Positions 40,084 through 47,681 of a stretch of DNA of 47,681 nucleotides are shown here, piece after piece. The stretch comes from Patulibacter sp. (lineage in GTDB: Bacteria; Actinomycetota; Thermoleophilia; Solirubrobacterales; Solirubrobacteraceae). Where the stretch lies: NCBI RefSeq assembly GCF_030655195.1, contig NZ_JAURWA010000081.1:1-47681 (forward strand). The letters are read 5' to 3'. Numbering within the stretch: the stretch's first letter is position 1; each line of letters begins with the position of its first letter. Both the position numbers and the translations under genes were made by a program. A model generated the notes under the pieces. That model saw only the letters and a program-made list of their open reading frames with translations, had not been told where the DNA came from and ran no database searches.

Positions 40084-41361
40084 CTAGGCGGACGCCTCGA
40101 GGTCGTCGCGGTCGTCGCCCGCCACGGCCTCGGTGACCAGGGTCGGCCGGCGGCCGTCCGCGATCGTCTCGCGCGTCACGACGCACTTGCGCACGTCGCG
40201 GCGGCTGGGCAGCTCGAACTGGACGTCGAGCAGCGCCTCCTCGAGGATCGACCGCAGGCCTCGTGCCCCGGTCTCGCGCTCGAGCGCCTTGTCGGCGACC
40301 GCGTCGAGCGACTCGTCGGCGAAGACGAGCTCGATGTCGTCGAAGTCGAACGACGCCTGGAACTGCTTGACCAGCGCGTTCTTCGGCTCGGTCAGGATGG
40401 TGATGAGGTCGCCGCGGGAGAGCTGACGCACCGCGGTGACGACCGGCAGGCGACCGATGAACTCGGGGATCAGGCCGTACTCGACGAGGTCCTCGGGCAG
40501 CGCGTGCTCGAAGAGGCGGTCCGCCGGCAGGTCCTCGTGCTTCTCGGCGGACGAGTCGACGAAGCCGACGGAGCGCTGCCCGGTGCGGCGCTTGACGACG
40601 TCGTCCAAGCCGGCGAACGCCCCACCACAGATGAACAGGATGTTCGTCGTGTCGATGGTGAGGAACTCCTGGTGCGGGTGCTTGCGCCCGCCCTGCGGGG
40701 GCACCGATGCCTGGGTGCCCTCGAGGATCTTCAGGAGCGCCTGCTGCACGCCCTCGCCCGAGACGTCGCGCGTGATCGACGGGTTGTCGGCCTTGCGGGC
40801 GATCTTGTCGATCTCGTCGATGTAGATGATCCCGGTCTCGGCCTTCTTCACGTCGAAGTCGGCGGCCTGGATCAGCTTGAGGAGGATGTTCTCGACGTCC
40901 TCGCCCACGTAGCCGGCCTCGGTCAGCGCCGTGGCGTCGGCGATCGCGAACGGCACGTTCAGGATGCGGGCGAGGGTCTGCGCGAGCAGCGTCTTGCCGC
41001 AGCCCGTGGGCCCGAGCATGAGGATGTTCGACTTCTGCAGCTCGACCTCGATGTCGGCGCGCTGCGCGAGACGGACCCGCTTGTAGTGGTTGTAGACCGC
41101 GACCGCGAGGGTGCGCTTGGCGGCGTCCTGTCCGACGACGTACTCGTCGAGGATGCCGAAGATCTCCTGTGGCTTGGGCAGGTGCTCGACGTCGAAGCCC
41201 GGCTGCGCCGAGAGCTCCTCATCGATGATCTCGTTGCAGAGCTCGATGCACTCGTCGCAGATGTAGACGCCCGGACCGGCGATCAGCTTCTTGACCTGGC
41301 GCTGCGACTTGCCGCAGAACGAGCAGAGGAGCTGCTCGCCGCTCTCGGTGGCTCGGGCCAT
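40084..41361 (-). CDS. clpX: ATP-dependent Clp protease ATP-binding subunit ClpX
   Basis: A 425-residue AAA+ unfoldase delivering substrates to ClpP. The N-terminal zinc-binding domain has Cys13, Cys16, Cys35 and Cys38. Walker A is GPTGCGKT at 117-124, Walker [12 protein letters not shown], and the sensor/arginine finger region [12 protein letters not shown] is near the end. The IGF-type loop for ClpP docking appears as PEFIGRLP and the IGF tripeptide region is consistent. It follows clpP by 38 nt. A clpX without an adjacent clpP paralogue duplicates nothing else here. Confidence 0.97.
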   Translation of the reverse strand: MARATESGEQLLCSFCGKSQRQVKKLIAGPGVYICDECIELCNEIIDEELSAQPGFDVEHLPKPQEIFGILDEYVVGQDAAKRTLAVAVYNHYKRVRLAQRADIEVELQKSNILMLGPTGCGKTLLAQTLARILNVPFAIADATALTEAGYVGEDVENILLKLIQAADFDVKKAETGIIYIDEIDKIARKADNPSITRDVSGEGVQQALLKILEGTQASVPPQGGRKHPHQEFLTIDTTNILFICGGAFAGLDDVVKRRTGQRSVGFVDSSAEKHEDLPADRLFEHALPEDLVEYGLIPEFIGRLPVVTAVRQLSRGDLITILTEPKNALVKQFQASFDFDDIELVFADESLDAVADKALERETGARGLRSILEEALLDVQFELPSRRDVRKCVVTRETIADGRRPTLVTEAVAGDDRDDLEASA

Positions 41362-41399
41362 GGTCGCGTCCGTTCCGGGGTCTCGAGGTGGTCGGGCCC

Positions 41400-41984
41400 T
41401 CAGGCCTTCGACACCACGTTGTCGATGATCCCGTAGGCCTTGGCCTCCTCGGGATCCATGAAGTAGTCGCGCTCGGTGTCCTTCTTCACCTTCTCGAGCG
41501 GGGTGCCCGAGTGGTGGGAGATGATCTGGTCGAGCTTGCCGCGCAGCTCGATGATCTCGCGGGCGTGGATGTCCACGTCGGTGGCCTGGCCCTGGAAGCC
41601 GGAGGAGACCTGGTGGATCAGGATCTTCGAGTTCGGCAGCGACATGCGCTTGCCGGGGGCACCGCCCGAGAGGATGACCGCGCCCATCGACATCGCGATG
41701 CCGACGCAGATCGTCCGCACCTGCGGCTTGATCATCTGCATCGTGTCGTAGATCGCCAGACCCGCGTAGACGGAGCCGCCCGGCGAGTTGATGTAGATCG
41801 AGATGTCCTTGTCCTCGTCGTCCGACGCGAGGTGCAGGAGCTGGGCGACGATCAGGTTGGCGATCTGGTCGTCGACGGGCGTCCCCAGGAAGATGATCCG
41901 CTCGTTGAGGAGGCGGCTGTAGATGTCGAACGCGCGCTCGCCGCGGGCGGTCTGCTCGACGACCATGGGGACCATCGGACTCAT
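41400..41984 (-). CDS. clpP: ATP-dependent Clp protease proteolytic subunit ClpP
   Basis: A 194-residue serine protease that forms tetradecamers with ClpX/ClpC. The triad is Ser99 (IAMSMGAVI), His124 (KILIHQ) and Asp173 (TERDYFM). A strong ribosome binding site, AGAGGGA, lies about 8 nt before ATG 41984. A minus-strand -10 box TAGGCT (42077-42072) gives an 80-nt leader. Actinobacteria usually carry two ClpP paralogues; the second is not in this window. Confidence 0.97.
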   Translation of the reverse strand: MSPMVPMVVEQTARGERAFDIYSRLLNERIIFLGTPVDDQIANLIVAQLLHLASDDEDKDISIYINSPGGSVYAGLAIYDTMQMIKPQVRTICVGIAMSMGAVILSGGAPGKRMSLPNSKILIHQVSSGFQGQATDVDIHAREIIELRGKLDQIISHHSGTPLEKVKKDTERDYFMDPEEAKAYGIIDNVVSKA

Positions 41985-42091
41985 GCTGGGGTTCCCTCTT
42001 CGGTGTGGGGAGGACTGGTCCTGCGGACCGCCGGAGCGGCCTCGGAGGGGACTGCGAATGACCTGCTCGTGAGCCTACCAACCGACGCCGC

Positions 42092-42180
42092 CGCCCCCGC
42101 CCGGCGGGGGCGAGGGGCGGCGGCGGGGCGGACGACGCGCCGTCGCGCCGTCCGTGCCTGCGCGTCCGCGAGGGACGCGC
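42092..42180 (-). terminator. Two hairpins between tig and clpP
   Basis: GCGCGTCC (42160-42167) and GGACGCGC (42173-42180) form an 8-bp stem 7 nt past the tig stop. A second, CGCCCCCGC (42092-42100) with GCGGGGGCG (42104-42112), is a 9-bp stem with a 3-nt loop. No T-tract. They may end tig transcription and separate it from clpP, which has its own promoter. Confidence 0.5.
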
Positions 42181-42187
42181 CCGGCGC

Positions 42188-43726
42188 TCAGGAGTCGGTG
42201 GACTCGCCGGCGTCGTCGGACGCGGCGTCGTCGGAGGCGGCGTCGTCGGACGCGGCGTCGTCGTCGGACGCGGCGTCGTCGTCGGCGTCGGCCGGGGCGT
42301 CGTCGGAGGCCGGGGCGTCGTCGGAGGCCGGCGCCTCGTCCTCGGCCCACGGGCGGCCGCCGCCGGTGGCGGGGTCCTCGCCGGGCTCCGGCGTCCACAG
42401 CAGGCCGCGGGACTTCGCGTCCTCGACGGAGACGGCGGTGGCGTGCTCGACGAGCTTCTCGATCGCCTGCTGCTGCGCGACGTCCGAGACGAGCTCGTCA
42501 CGGTGCCCGTCGCGCTCGAGGCGCTTGAGCAGCTTCTCCGGCGTGGTGCCCTGCTGGGCGGCCGGGGCGTTCAGGACGTCGAGCAGGTCGCCGTCCGCAG
42601 GCTCGATGCCCTCCTGCGCGATGTACGCCTCGACGGCGGCCTCGCGGCGGAGCGACCGGGACGCCTCGGGCGAGGCCTCGGCGATGAGCTCCTCCTCCGA
42701 CTTGCCCGACATCTGGAAGTACAGCTCGCGCTGGATGCCCTGCTGCGCCAGCTGGTTCAGCGTGCGGTCCAGGAGCTCGCTCGCGCGGGCCTTGGCCAGG
42801 GAGTCCGGGATCTCGACCTCGGCCTTGAGCATGAGCGAGTCGATGACCGCCTCGCGGTACTCGCGCTCGACGGCGGTGCCGTCCTCCTCGCTGATGCGCT
42901 GGCCGATGTCCTCGCGCAGCTCGTCGAGGGTGTCGACGCCGGCGGCCTCCTCGGCGAACGCGTCGTCGAGCTCGGGCAGCTGCTTCTCCTGCACCTCGTG
43001 GACGGTGACGGAGAAGATCGCCTCGACGCCCTGGAGCTGCTCGGCGCCGTAGTCGTCCGGGAACTGCACGGTGACGTCGCGGTCCTCGCCGCCCTTGGCG
43101 CCCTGGAGCTGGTCCTCGAACCCGGGGACGAGGCGGCCGGAGCCGAGCTCGACGAGCTGGTCGCGGCCGGCGCCGCCGTCGAACTCCTCGCCGTCGATGC
43201 GGCCGACGAAGCTGATGAGGACGGTGTCGCCCTCCTTCGCCTCCCGGTCCACGGCGGTGAGCTTGGCCTGGCGCTCGCGCAGGGACTCGAGCTCCTTGTC
43301 GACGCGCTCGGCGTCGGCGACGGCCTCGCGGCGGCCGACCTCGAACGGCTCGAGGGAGCCGAGCGTCGCGGTCGGGCGGACGCTGATCTCGAAGTCGAAG
43401 GTCAGCGGCGTGCCGGCGGCCGGCGCCTCGCCGATGTTGACCTCGGGCTCGCCGACGGTCTTGATGCCGGCCTCCTCGATCGCCGCGACGAGCCACGTGC
43501 CCATCGTGCGGCGGAGCGTCTCGTCGAGCACCGTCTCCCGGCCGTAGCGCCGGATCACCACCGGGGGCGGGACCTTGCCCTGACGGAAGCCCGGCATGCG
43601 GAGGTCGCGGGCGAGCACCTTGGCGGTGTCGAGCATCGCCTGCTCGACAGCCTTGGTGGTCACCTCGGCCTCGACCTTGACGCGGGAATCGGGGAGTTCG
43701 GTGACGGTCGTGGAGACAGCGGACAT
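42188..43726 (-). CDS. tig: Trigger factor
   Basis: A 512-residue ribosome-associated chaperone and prolyl isomerase. The ribosome-binding signature GFRQGKVP is near residue 45. The FKBP-type domain begins near [23 protein letters not shown]-terminal helical chaperone domain follows. The last 50 residues are a repetitive acidic tail (units of ASDDA and ADDD), encoded by GCGTCGTCGGA-type microsatellite DNA. Normal trigger factors have about 430 residues, so the tail is an extra. ATG 43726 is chosen because the open frame upstream has no family similarity. Upstream of clpP-clpX, a classic order. Confidence 0.96.
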   Translation of the reverse strand: MSAVSTTVTELPDSRVKVEAEVTTKAVEQAMLDTAKVLARDLRMPGFRQGKVPPPVVIRRYGRETVLDETLRRTMGTWLVAAIEEAGIKTVGEPEVNIGEAPAAGTPLTFDFEISVRPTATLGSLEPFEVGRREAVADAERVDKELESLRERQAKLTAVDREAKEGDTVLISFVGRIDGEEFDGGAGRDQLVELGSGRLVPGFEDQLQGAKGGEDRDVTVQFPDDYGAEQLQGVEAIFSVTVHEVQEKQLPELDDAFAEEAAGVDTLDELREDIGQRISEEDGTAVEREYREAVIDSLMLKAEVEIPDSLAKARASELLDRTLNQLAQQGIQRELYFQMSGKSEEELIAEASPEASRSLRREAAVEAYIAQEGIEPADGDLLDVLNAPAAQQGTTPEKLLKRLERDGHRDELVSDVAQQQAIEKLVEHATAVSVEDAKSRGLLWTPEPGEDPATGGGRPWAEDEAPASDDAPASDDAPADADDDAASDDDAASDDAASDDAASDDAGESTDS

Positions 43727-43737
43727 GAGAATCGGCA

Positions 43738-43747
43738 ACGATAGCGT
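43738..43747. promoter_or_regulatory. Overlapping divergent -10 boxes of tig and the small ORF
   Basis: The sequence ACGATAGCGT serves both strands: TATCGT (minus, 43743-43738) lies 11 nt before the tig ATG, and TAGCGT (plus, 43742-43747) lies 4 nt before the ATG at 43752. The two hexamers share two bases, so the two promoters must compete. Confidence 0.5.
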
Positions 43748-43751
43748 CGCG

Positions 43752-43913
43752 ATGCGCCCCGGGGCTCCCACGCGGCTGGACCGCGCCGTCCTCGCCCTCG
43801 TCTCCGGACCGCTCGGGCATCTCGTCGGCACGGCCCTGGAGGTCGGCCCGACCGTCGCCGGGATCCTCGCGCGGCGGGTCCGGGCCCGCCTGACCGGGCG
43901 ACGCGGCGCCTGA
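43752..43913 (+). CDS. Small basic protein (53 aa) divergent from tig
   Basis: Starts ATG 43752, stop TGA at 43911. The 53-residue peptide begins MRPGAPTRLDRAVLALVSGP, has a helix-like hydrophobic section up to about residue 40 and a basic end (RRVRARLTGRRGA). No signal peptide. The -10 box TAGCGT just before the start and the good codon pattern support it. Function unknown. Confidence 0.5.
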   Translation: MRPGAPTRLDRAVLALVSGPLGHLVGTALEVGPTVAGILARRVRARLTGRRGA

Positions 43914-44100
43914 CCCCGGATCCACCGGTCCTCGGGTCGTCCCGGCGCCGACCGTCGACGGATCCGGTCGTCGTGCCACCGACCCCGCAGGAACGGCCGC
44001 GGCGCCCGTCAGGGCGCCGCGTGGTCCTTCGTGCTGCGGGCGGCCCGATCGGCCGCCCCGGTGCCCGCCGCGGTCAACGCGGCGAGGTGCTCGGGTCGCC

Positions 44101-44874
44101 TCAGCAGGTGACCGTCAGGGCGACCTGACGGTCCACCGGGGCCGGGTTCGTGTCGGCGGTGCCGGCGCTCTGCGTGCGGACGCGGATCTGGTTCGCGGAG
44201 ACGGCCTCGACCGTGGCGTTGGAGCCCGGCGTCGCGTCCGTGCCGTAGACCGTGACCTGCGGGATGCACTTCGAGATGTCGGCGTCGGCCGTCACCAGGT
44301 ACTTGCCCTCGGCCTCGCGGGCGGCGGCCGTGAAGCCGCGCTGGTTGGCCAGGGCGCCCTGCGACGTGACGATCGTCGTCTTCGTGCCGGCCTTCGCCGC
44401 GGCGAGGGTCTCGTCCTGGATCTGCTGCGCGTCCTTGCCGTCGACGCGGTCGGCGTTCAGGCCGGTCGCGACGCCGGTGGCGTTCGTGGTGAAGGGGCGG
44501 GCGTCGTCCTTCTTCGCCAGGTCCGTGTTGATGGAGCCGCCGAGCGCCCCGTTGAACCGGAAGTTGAACGCCTGGCCGTTGTTCAGGTTCGAGGCCTCGA
44601 TGCAGCCCTCGGCGCCGGTCGCGGCGCGGCAGCCGTAGATCGCGCCGCCGCCGCCGCCCAGGTTGGACTGGCGCGTGCCGAAGACGGAGTTGTTCGCGAT
44701 GACCTTCGTCTCGGAGCTGTAGGTGCCGTTGCGCTGGCCGCCCTTCATGGGCTCGCCCTCGTTGGACCCGATGGCCATCGGGGCCGCAATCGCGGCCGAG
44801 ACGGTGGCGGCGGCGAGGACGGTGACGACGCGGCCCGTGGGGCGGCCGGAGAAGGCGTTGGTGATGCGGGACAT
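44101..44874 (-). CDS. Secreted protein with NAD-x-x-DG motif
   Basis: A 257-residue exported protein. Ribosome binding site AGGAGA lies about 7 nt before ATG 44874. The signal peptide (MSRITNAFSGRPTGRVVTV to about residue 33) has a long n-region. The mature part is rich in Gly, Asn and Thr, with GGGGGAIYGCRAATG and the motif LNADRVDGKDAQQIQ. This NAD-x-x-DG pattern resembles short repeats of phage tail fibres and actinobacterial surface proteins. It has four or so cysteines that could pair outside the cell. Probable surface or matrix protein; function not recognised. Flanked by the 53-aa gene and tRNA-His. Confidence 0.75.
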   Translation of the reverse strand: MSRITNAFSGRPTGRVVTVLAAATVSAAIAAPMAIGSNEGEPMKGGQRNGTYSSETKVIANNSVFGTRQSNLGGGGGAIYGCRAATGAEGCIEASNLNNGQAFNFRFNGALGGSINTDLAKKDDARPFTTNATGVATGLNADRVDGKDAQQIQDETLAAAKAGTKTTIVTSQGALANQRGFTAAAREAEGKYLVTADADISKCIPQVTVYGTDATPGSNATVEAVSANQIRVRTQSAGTADTNPAPVDRQVALTVTC

Positions 44875-45078
44875 GGGGGTGTCTCCTGTGCTTGGGGGAT
44901 GCGGTACACCGGAACCAACCGGGCGGGGACGACGGAGTTGCGGTCCGGCGCGAAATGCCTGGATGGTGCAACCGGCCGCCCGGCGTGGCGGGCCGCTCCC
45001 CCGGAGCGACTCCGGCGGGGCGGTGCCCCGGGACGACGAACGGCGCCGCTGCGGGGCAGCGACGCCGTCTGCGCGAGG

Positions 45079-45152
45079 GGCGAACGACGGGGCTCGAACC
45101 CGCGACCGCCTGGACCACAACCAGGAGCTCTACCAACTGAGCTACGTCCGCC
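45079..45152 (-). tRNA. tRNA-His (anticodon GTG)
   Basis: The full cloverleaf is present on the minus strand. The acceptor stem GCGGACG pairs with CGTTCGC (one G-T), the D-arm is GTAGCTCAGTTGGTAGAGC, the anticodon loop TTGTGGT gives GTG, and the T-arm contains GGTTCGAGCCC. A G precedes the acceptor stem and a C follows it, the G-1:C73 pair specific to tRNA-His. CCA is not encoded. Confidence 0.97.
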
Positions 45153-45235
45153 GCGCGCTCCGGAGCGTACCGGGTTCCCCGGGAGCGTGGCCCTCCGCCG
45201 TCCCTCCCCCGCCGTCCCGCTCCCCCGTGCCCCGC

Positions 45236-45502
45236 TCAGCGCACGACGCACGTGACCGACGGGCTGCCCGCGATCCGGATGCGCACCTCGGTGACCCCGG
45301 TGGGCGGGCGGCGCTGGTACCGGCGGCACAGGACGTCGGCGGCCGCGACGTCCGGCGCGGAGACCCGCCCGCCCTCGGTGACCGTCGGCAGGTCGTCCCG
45401 CGCCGGCCGCGGCCCGCCGTCCGACCCGCCACAGCCGACGAGGGCTCCGCCCGCGACGAGCGCGAGCGATGCGGAGAGCGCCCCCGCTTGGATTCGAACC
45501 AA
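45236..45502 (-). CDS. Small lipoprotein starting inside tRNA-Arg
   Basis: The reading frame encodes a hydrophobic segment and lipobox, LSASLALVAGGALVGC, followed by a mature part with two cysteines near the end (DVLCRR and VTCVVR). This looks like a small exported lipoprotein, about 88 residues if begun at the TTG at 45502. That TTG lies in the T-arm of tRNA-Arg; there is no ATG or GTG between it and the lipobox. Either the gene was cut by a recombination at the tRNA, or translation begins at an unusual codon, or the upstream part was replaced. It overlaps the tRNA by 24 nt. Confidence 0.4.
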   Translation of the reverse strand: MVRIQAGALSASLALVAGGALVGCGGSDGGPRPARDDLPTVTEGGRVSAPDVAAADVLCRRYQRRPPTGVTEVRIRIAGSPSVTCVVR

Positions 45503-45552
45503 GGACCTGCGGATTAGAAGGCCGCTGCTCTATCCAGCTGAGCTACAGGGGC
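45479..45552 (-). tRNA. tRNA-Arg (anticodon TCT)
   Basis: Minus-strand cloverleaf: acceptor GCCCCTG pairs with CGGGGGC, the D-arm is TAGCTCAGCTGGATAGAGC, the anticodon loop CTTCTAA gives TCT, and the T-arm has CTTGG-TTCGAAT-CCAAG. It reads AGA and AGG codons, rare in this GC-rich DNA. CCA is not encoded. tRNA 3' ends like this are frequent integration sites, but no integrase is nearby. Confidence 0.95.
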
Positions 45553-45566
45553 GTGCGTCCGCCAAC

Positions 45567-46232
45567 CTAGCGCGCGCGGGAGCCCGGTCGCCCCGGCGCC
45601 GTCCGGAACACGAGGTCCCACCACGGCGCGCTGATGCCGAAGCCGCGGGTGTCGTCCTGGAAGTGGTGGCGCATGTGCTTCTCCCGCAGCCGACGACCGA
45701 ACGCCGTGCGCGGGGTGTGGTGGTGCAGCGCGTGGTGGGTCATGTCGTAGACGAGGTAGCCGAGGAGGAAGCCCACGCCGATCGCCAGGCCCGACCCCAG
45801 GCCGACGAGCAGGACGAAGACCGCGACGAACGCGGCGGACCCGGGCACCGAGACGGCCGGGGGCATGACGAGCCGCAGCGGGTCGTTCGGGTGGTCGTGA
45901 TGGACCCCGTGGACCATCCAGTGCAGGCGGGCGCCGAAGCCCTCCTCCGGCTCGATGTGGAAGAGGACCCGGTGGGTCCAGTACTCGACGAGACCCCAGA
46001 AGGCCCAGCCGGCGACCGCCAGGCCCAGCAACGCGGGCACGCCGACGCGGTGCTCCGCCAGGAGCGCCACGACGACGATGGCCGGCACGAAGATCAGCAC
46101 GGGGACGAGGGGGTGGACCCGCGTCACGCGGTCCACCGCCGGCGTCCGGAACATCGGCGGGGACGCCCGGAGCACGTCCGTCCGGGTCACCGGCGAGGGG
46201 GTCGCGGGTGGGTCCTGCACGTCGGTCGACAC
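45567..46232 (-). CDS. Fatty acid hydroxylase/sterol desaturase-type membrane enzyme
   Basis: A 221-residue di-iron membrane oxygenase of the fatty acid hydroxylase superfamily. The histidine clusters are YWTHRVLFH, HWMVHGVHHDH, YDMTHHALHHH and HMRHHF, arranged with hydrophobic segments between. The ending GFGISAPWWDLVFRT is like fatty acid 2-hydroxylases. It may add a hydroxyl group to membrane lipids. Starts at GTG 46232 and is transcribed towards tRNA-Arg. Confidence 0.88.
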   Translation of the reverse strand: MSTDVQDPPATPSPVTRTDVLRASPPMFRTPAVDRVTRVHPLVPVLIFVPAIVVVALLAEHRVGVPALLGLAVAGWAFWGLVEYWTHRVLFHIEPEEGFGARLHWMVHGVHHDHPNDPLRLVMPPAVSVPGSAAFVAVFVLLVGLGSGLAIGVGFLLGYLVYDMTHHALHHHTPRTAFGRRLREKHMRHHFQDDTRGFGISAPWWDLVFRTAPGRPGSRAR

Positions 46233-46364
46233 CTGTTCATCTTCGCAGGTCGCTCCCGGCGGTCGGACGGGAGCGGGTCGATCGTCGCGCGCGTCGGGGG
46301 CCGCCAGGACGGCGGTGGTCCCGGACTCCCGCCCGGTCCCGCCCGCCGTCGTGCTGACGAACGA

Positions 46365-46438
46365 TCGGGGCGCCCGGATTCGAACCGGGGACCCCCGACA
46401 CCCAAAGTCGGTGCGCTACCAGGCTGCGCCACGCCCCG
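46365..46438 (-). tRNA. tRNA-Pro (anticodon TGG)
   Basis: Minus-strand cloverleaf: acceptor CGGGGCG with CGCCCCG, D-arm GGCGCAGCCTGGTAGCGC, anticodon stem CCGAC with GTCGG around loop TTTGGGT (TGG), and T-arm with GGTTCGAATCC. Discriminator A. No encoded CCA. Confidence 0.97.
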
Positions 46439-46541
46439 TGGTTGCCGGCCGAGTATAGGGGCAGACCGGGGCCGCAGGGCGATTCGGCGGTGCCGGCGGG
46501 CGGCCGTCGGGCGCCGCGGCGGGCGGCGGCCGCGGCGGTGG

Positions 46542-46580
46542 CATACTGGGTTCTCGGCCTCGATCCCGGAACCCAGGGGA
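46542..46580 (+). promoter_or_regulatory. Promoter, inverted repeat and ribosome binding site of the OsmC gene
   Basis: A -10-like CATACT (46542-46547) is followed by an 8-bp inverted repeat, CTGGGTTC (46546-46553) and GAACCCAG (46569-46576), spacer 15. The second arm overlaps the ribosome binding site AGGGGA (46575-46580). It could be an operator at the transcription start, or a structure that limits translation. Confidence 0.45.
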
Positions 46581-46586
46581 ATGACG

Positions 46587-47000
46587 ATGCAGGTCAACGC
46601 TCGCGCCAACCGCGACGATCATCTCCGCCACACCGTGCGGATGAGGCACCACAGCACCACCGTCGACGAGCCGGCCGACATGGGTGGCGACGACGCCGGC
46701 CCCACGCCGCAGGAGCTGATGGCCGCGAGCCTCGCGTCCTGCACGGCGATCACGCTGCAGATGTACGCGGACCGCAAGGGCTGGGACATCGGCGACATCG
46801 AGGTCGAGTGCACATACAAGCCCGCCCCGGAGCGCGGCTGCCCGACCCGCTTCGAGCTGGTCATGCGCGTCGACGGCGCGATCACCGACGAGCACCTCGA
46901 GCGCCTGCGCGTCATCGCGACGAAGTGCCCGGTGCACCGGGTCCTCGACGGCGAGGTCATGTTCGACGAGCGCGTCGAGCGGGTTGCCCACGTCGCCTGA
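46587..47000 (+). CDS. OsmC/Ohr-family peroxidase
   Basis: A 137-residue thiol peroxidase of the OsmC superfamily, reducing organic or fatty-acid hydroperoxides with two cysteines: Cys52 (ASLASCTAITL) and Cys114 (ATKCPVHR). PTPQELMAASL is the family hallmark. The start at ATG 46587 is chosen over 46581 because AGGGGA is then 6 nt away. It overlaps the NUDIX gene by 17 nt. The middle region (TYKPAPERGCPTRFE) has an extra cysteine, Cys85. Confidence 0.92.
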   Translation: MQVNARANRDDHLRHTVRMRHHSTTVDEPADMGGDDAGPTPQELMAASLASCTAITLQMYADRKGWDIGDIEVECTYKPAPERGCPTRFELVMRVDGAITDEHLERLRVIATKCPVHRVLDGEVMFDERVERVAHVA

Positions 47001-47589
47001 CGCGCGCGAGCGCATCCGCAGCCGGCTCCTCCCGACGGAGGACGCCGCCGAGCTCGCCGCCCACGGATCCACGCGTGCGGCCGTGCTCGTGCCCCTCGTC
47101 GAGCTCGACGGGCGGATCCACGTCGTCCTCACCCGTCGGCGCAGCGACATGCGGCGCCACGCCGGGGAGATCTCGTTCCCGGGCGGCCGCTCGGACCCCG
47201 AGGACGCCTCGCCGACCGCGACCGCCCTGCGCGAGGCGCACGAGGAGGTCGGCCTGCCGCCGGAGAACGTCGAGATCCTCGGCGCCCTCTCCCCCGTGGG
47301 CACGTTCGTCACCGGCTTCGCGGTGTACCCCGTCGTCGGCTGGGTCGACCACCCCGGCGAGTGGCAGCTGTCGCCCCGCGAGGTCGACGTCGTCCTCGAG
47401 CTCGAGCTCGGCGCGCTGCGGGCCGGCTACGAGCGCCGCCGGCTCGTCCGGCGTGGCGTCCCCTTCACCACCGACGCCTACGTCGTGGACGACCACGTCG
47501 TGTGGGGCGCGACGGGGCGGATGCTGACCGACCTCTTCGAGCGCCTGCCGCCGGAGCTCGTCCCCGGCGCCCCCGCGACCACGGGCTGA
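46984..47589 (+). CDS. NUDIX hydrolase, CoA pyrophosphatase type
   Basis: A 201-residue NUDIX enzyme that probably cleaves CoA to phosphopantetheine and 3',5'-ADP. The catalytic region has FPGGRSDPEDASPTATALRE followed by AHEEVGL, the pattern of the NudL/CoAse subgroup. Before it, LTRRRSDMRRHAGEISFPGG contains the subgroup's L-T-x-R and H-x-G-x-(I)-S-F-P-G-G. The TTG start at 46984 overlaps the end of the OsmC gene by 17 nt, so translation is probably coupled. No other start is possible before the conserved domain. Confidence 0.93.
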   Translation: MPTSPDARERIRSRLLPTEDAAELAAHGSTRAAVLVPLVELDGRIHVVLTRRRSDMRRHAGEISFPGGRSDPEDASPTATALREAHEEVGLPPENVEILGALSPVGTFVTGFAVYPVVGWVDHPGEWQLSPREVDVVLELELGALRAGYERRRLVRRGVPFTTDAYVVDDHVVWGATGRMLTDLFERLPPELVPGAPATTG

Positions 47590-47681
47590 GGGGACCCGCG
47601 GGTCGGGCCGCGCGCGGGCGCCGCCCGGCGGAGCGGCGCGGCCGCCGCGGTCCCGCGCGACCCCGGATGGGCTCAGCCGCG

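Noticed and set aside
45079-46438. An integrated element using the tRNA genes
   Set aside because: No integrase, excisionase or direct repeat of a tRNA 3' end is found in the window.

Overview
The window is about 47.7 kb of very GC-rich chromosomal DNA with no plasmid, phage or transposase genes. Gene content and order point to the actinobacterial class Thermoleophilia (Solirubrobacterales, something like Patulibacter or Conexibacter). The clues are an actinobacterium with a complete mreBCD-mrdA-rodA rod-shape cluster, a Gly/Arg-rich RNase E/G, Obg with its C-terminal OCT domain, and tRNA genes without encoded CCA. The assignment is inference; no rRNA is present to settle it.

The backbone is a long series of minus-strand housekeeping genes. 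Read in the direction of transcription (right to left) it runs: tig, clpP, clpX; valS, folC, a 44-residue membrane peptide, a zinc-ribbon membrane protein, ndk, maf; mreB, mreC, mreD, mrdA, rodA, rng, rplU, rpmA; obgE; proB; proA, nadD, rsfS. Many of these overlap by ATGA, GTGA or TGATG, so translational coupling is likely. The textbook block rplU-rpmA-obgE-proB-proA-nadD-rsfS keeps its order but is split by accessory blocks. Between rpmA and obgE lie two tandem 128-residue paralogues, about 0.9 kb of repeats, an SDR oxidoreductase and an AbiEi/DUF559 protein. Between obgE and proB lie an IclR-family regulator and a four-gene OpuB/ProU-type compatible-solute ABC importer. Between proB and proA lies a secreted protein. 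A plus-strand lipid-modification operon (FAD amine oxidase, DUF1365, cyclopropane-fatty-acid synthase) and a small minus-strand gene sit between valS and clpX.

The left end (1-4300) carries the 3'-truncated part of an unrecognised protein, a Baeyer-Villiger-type flavin monooxygenase, an adenylyl cyclase fused to a YHS-like metal-binding module, and a secreted clan GH-A glycosidase. The right end (43.7-47.6 kb) has a 53-residue small protein divergent from tig, a secreted protein, three tRNA genes (His-GTG, Arg-TCT, Pro-TGG), a small lipoprotein whose only possible start lies inside tRNA-Arg, a fatty-acid hydroxylase, an OsmC peroxidase and a NUDIX CoA pyrophosphatase. Positions 47590-47681 hold nothing I can identify.

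No complete new defence or biosynthetic system is evident. The most notable unexplained signals are: (i) a roughly 95-bp double-hairpin element present three times in two intergenic regions; (ii) further tandem repeats (41 bp x3 copying a gene's stop-codon region, 75 bp x3 upstream of ndk, 17-bp-period iterons upstream of obgE); (iii) a TANNNT -10 box 4-11 nt before the start codon of about ten genes, indicating widespread leaderless transcription; (iv) a perfect 10-bp inverted repeat overlapping the promoter of the betaine/choline importer next to a divergent IclR regulator; (v) short upstream ORFs coupled to longer genes by ATGA or TGATG.
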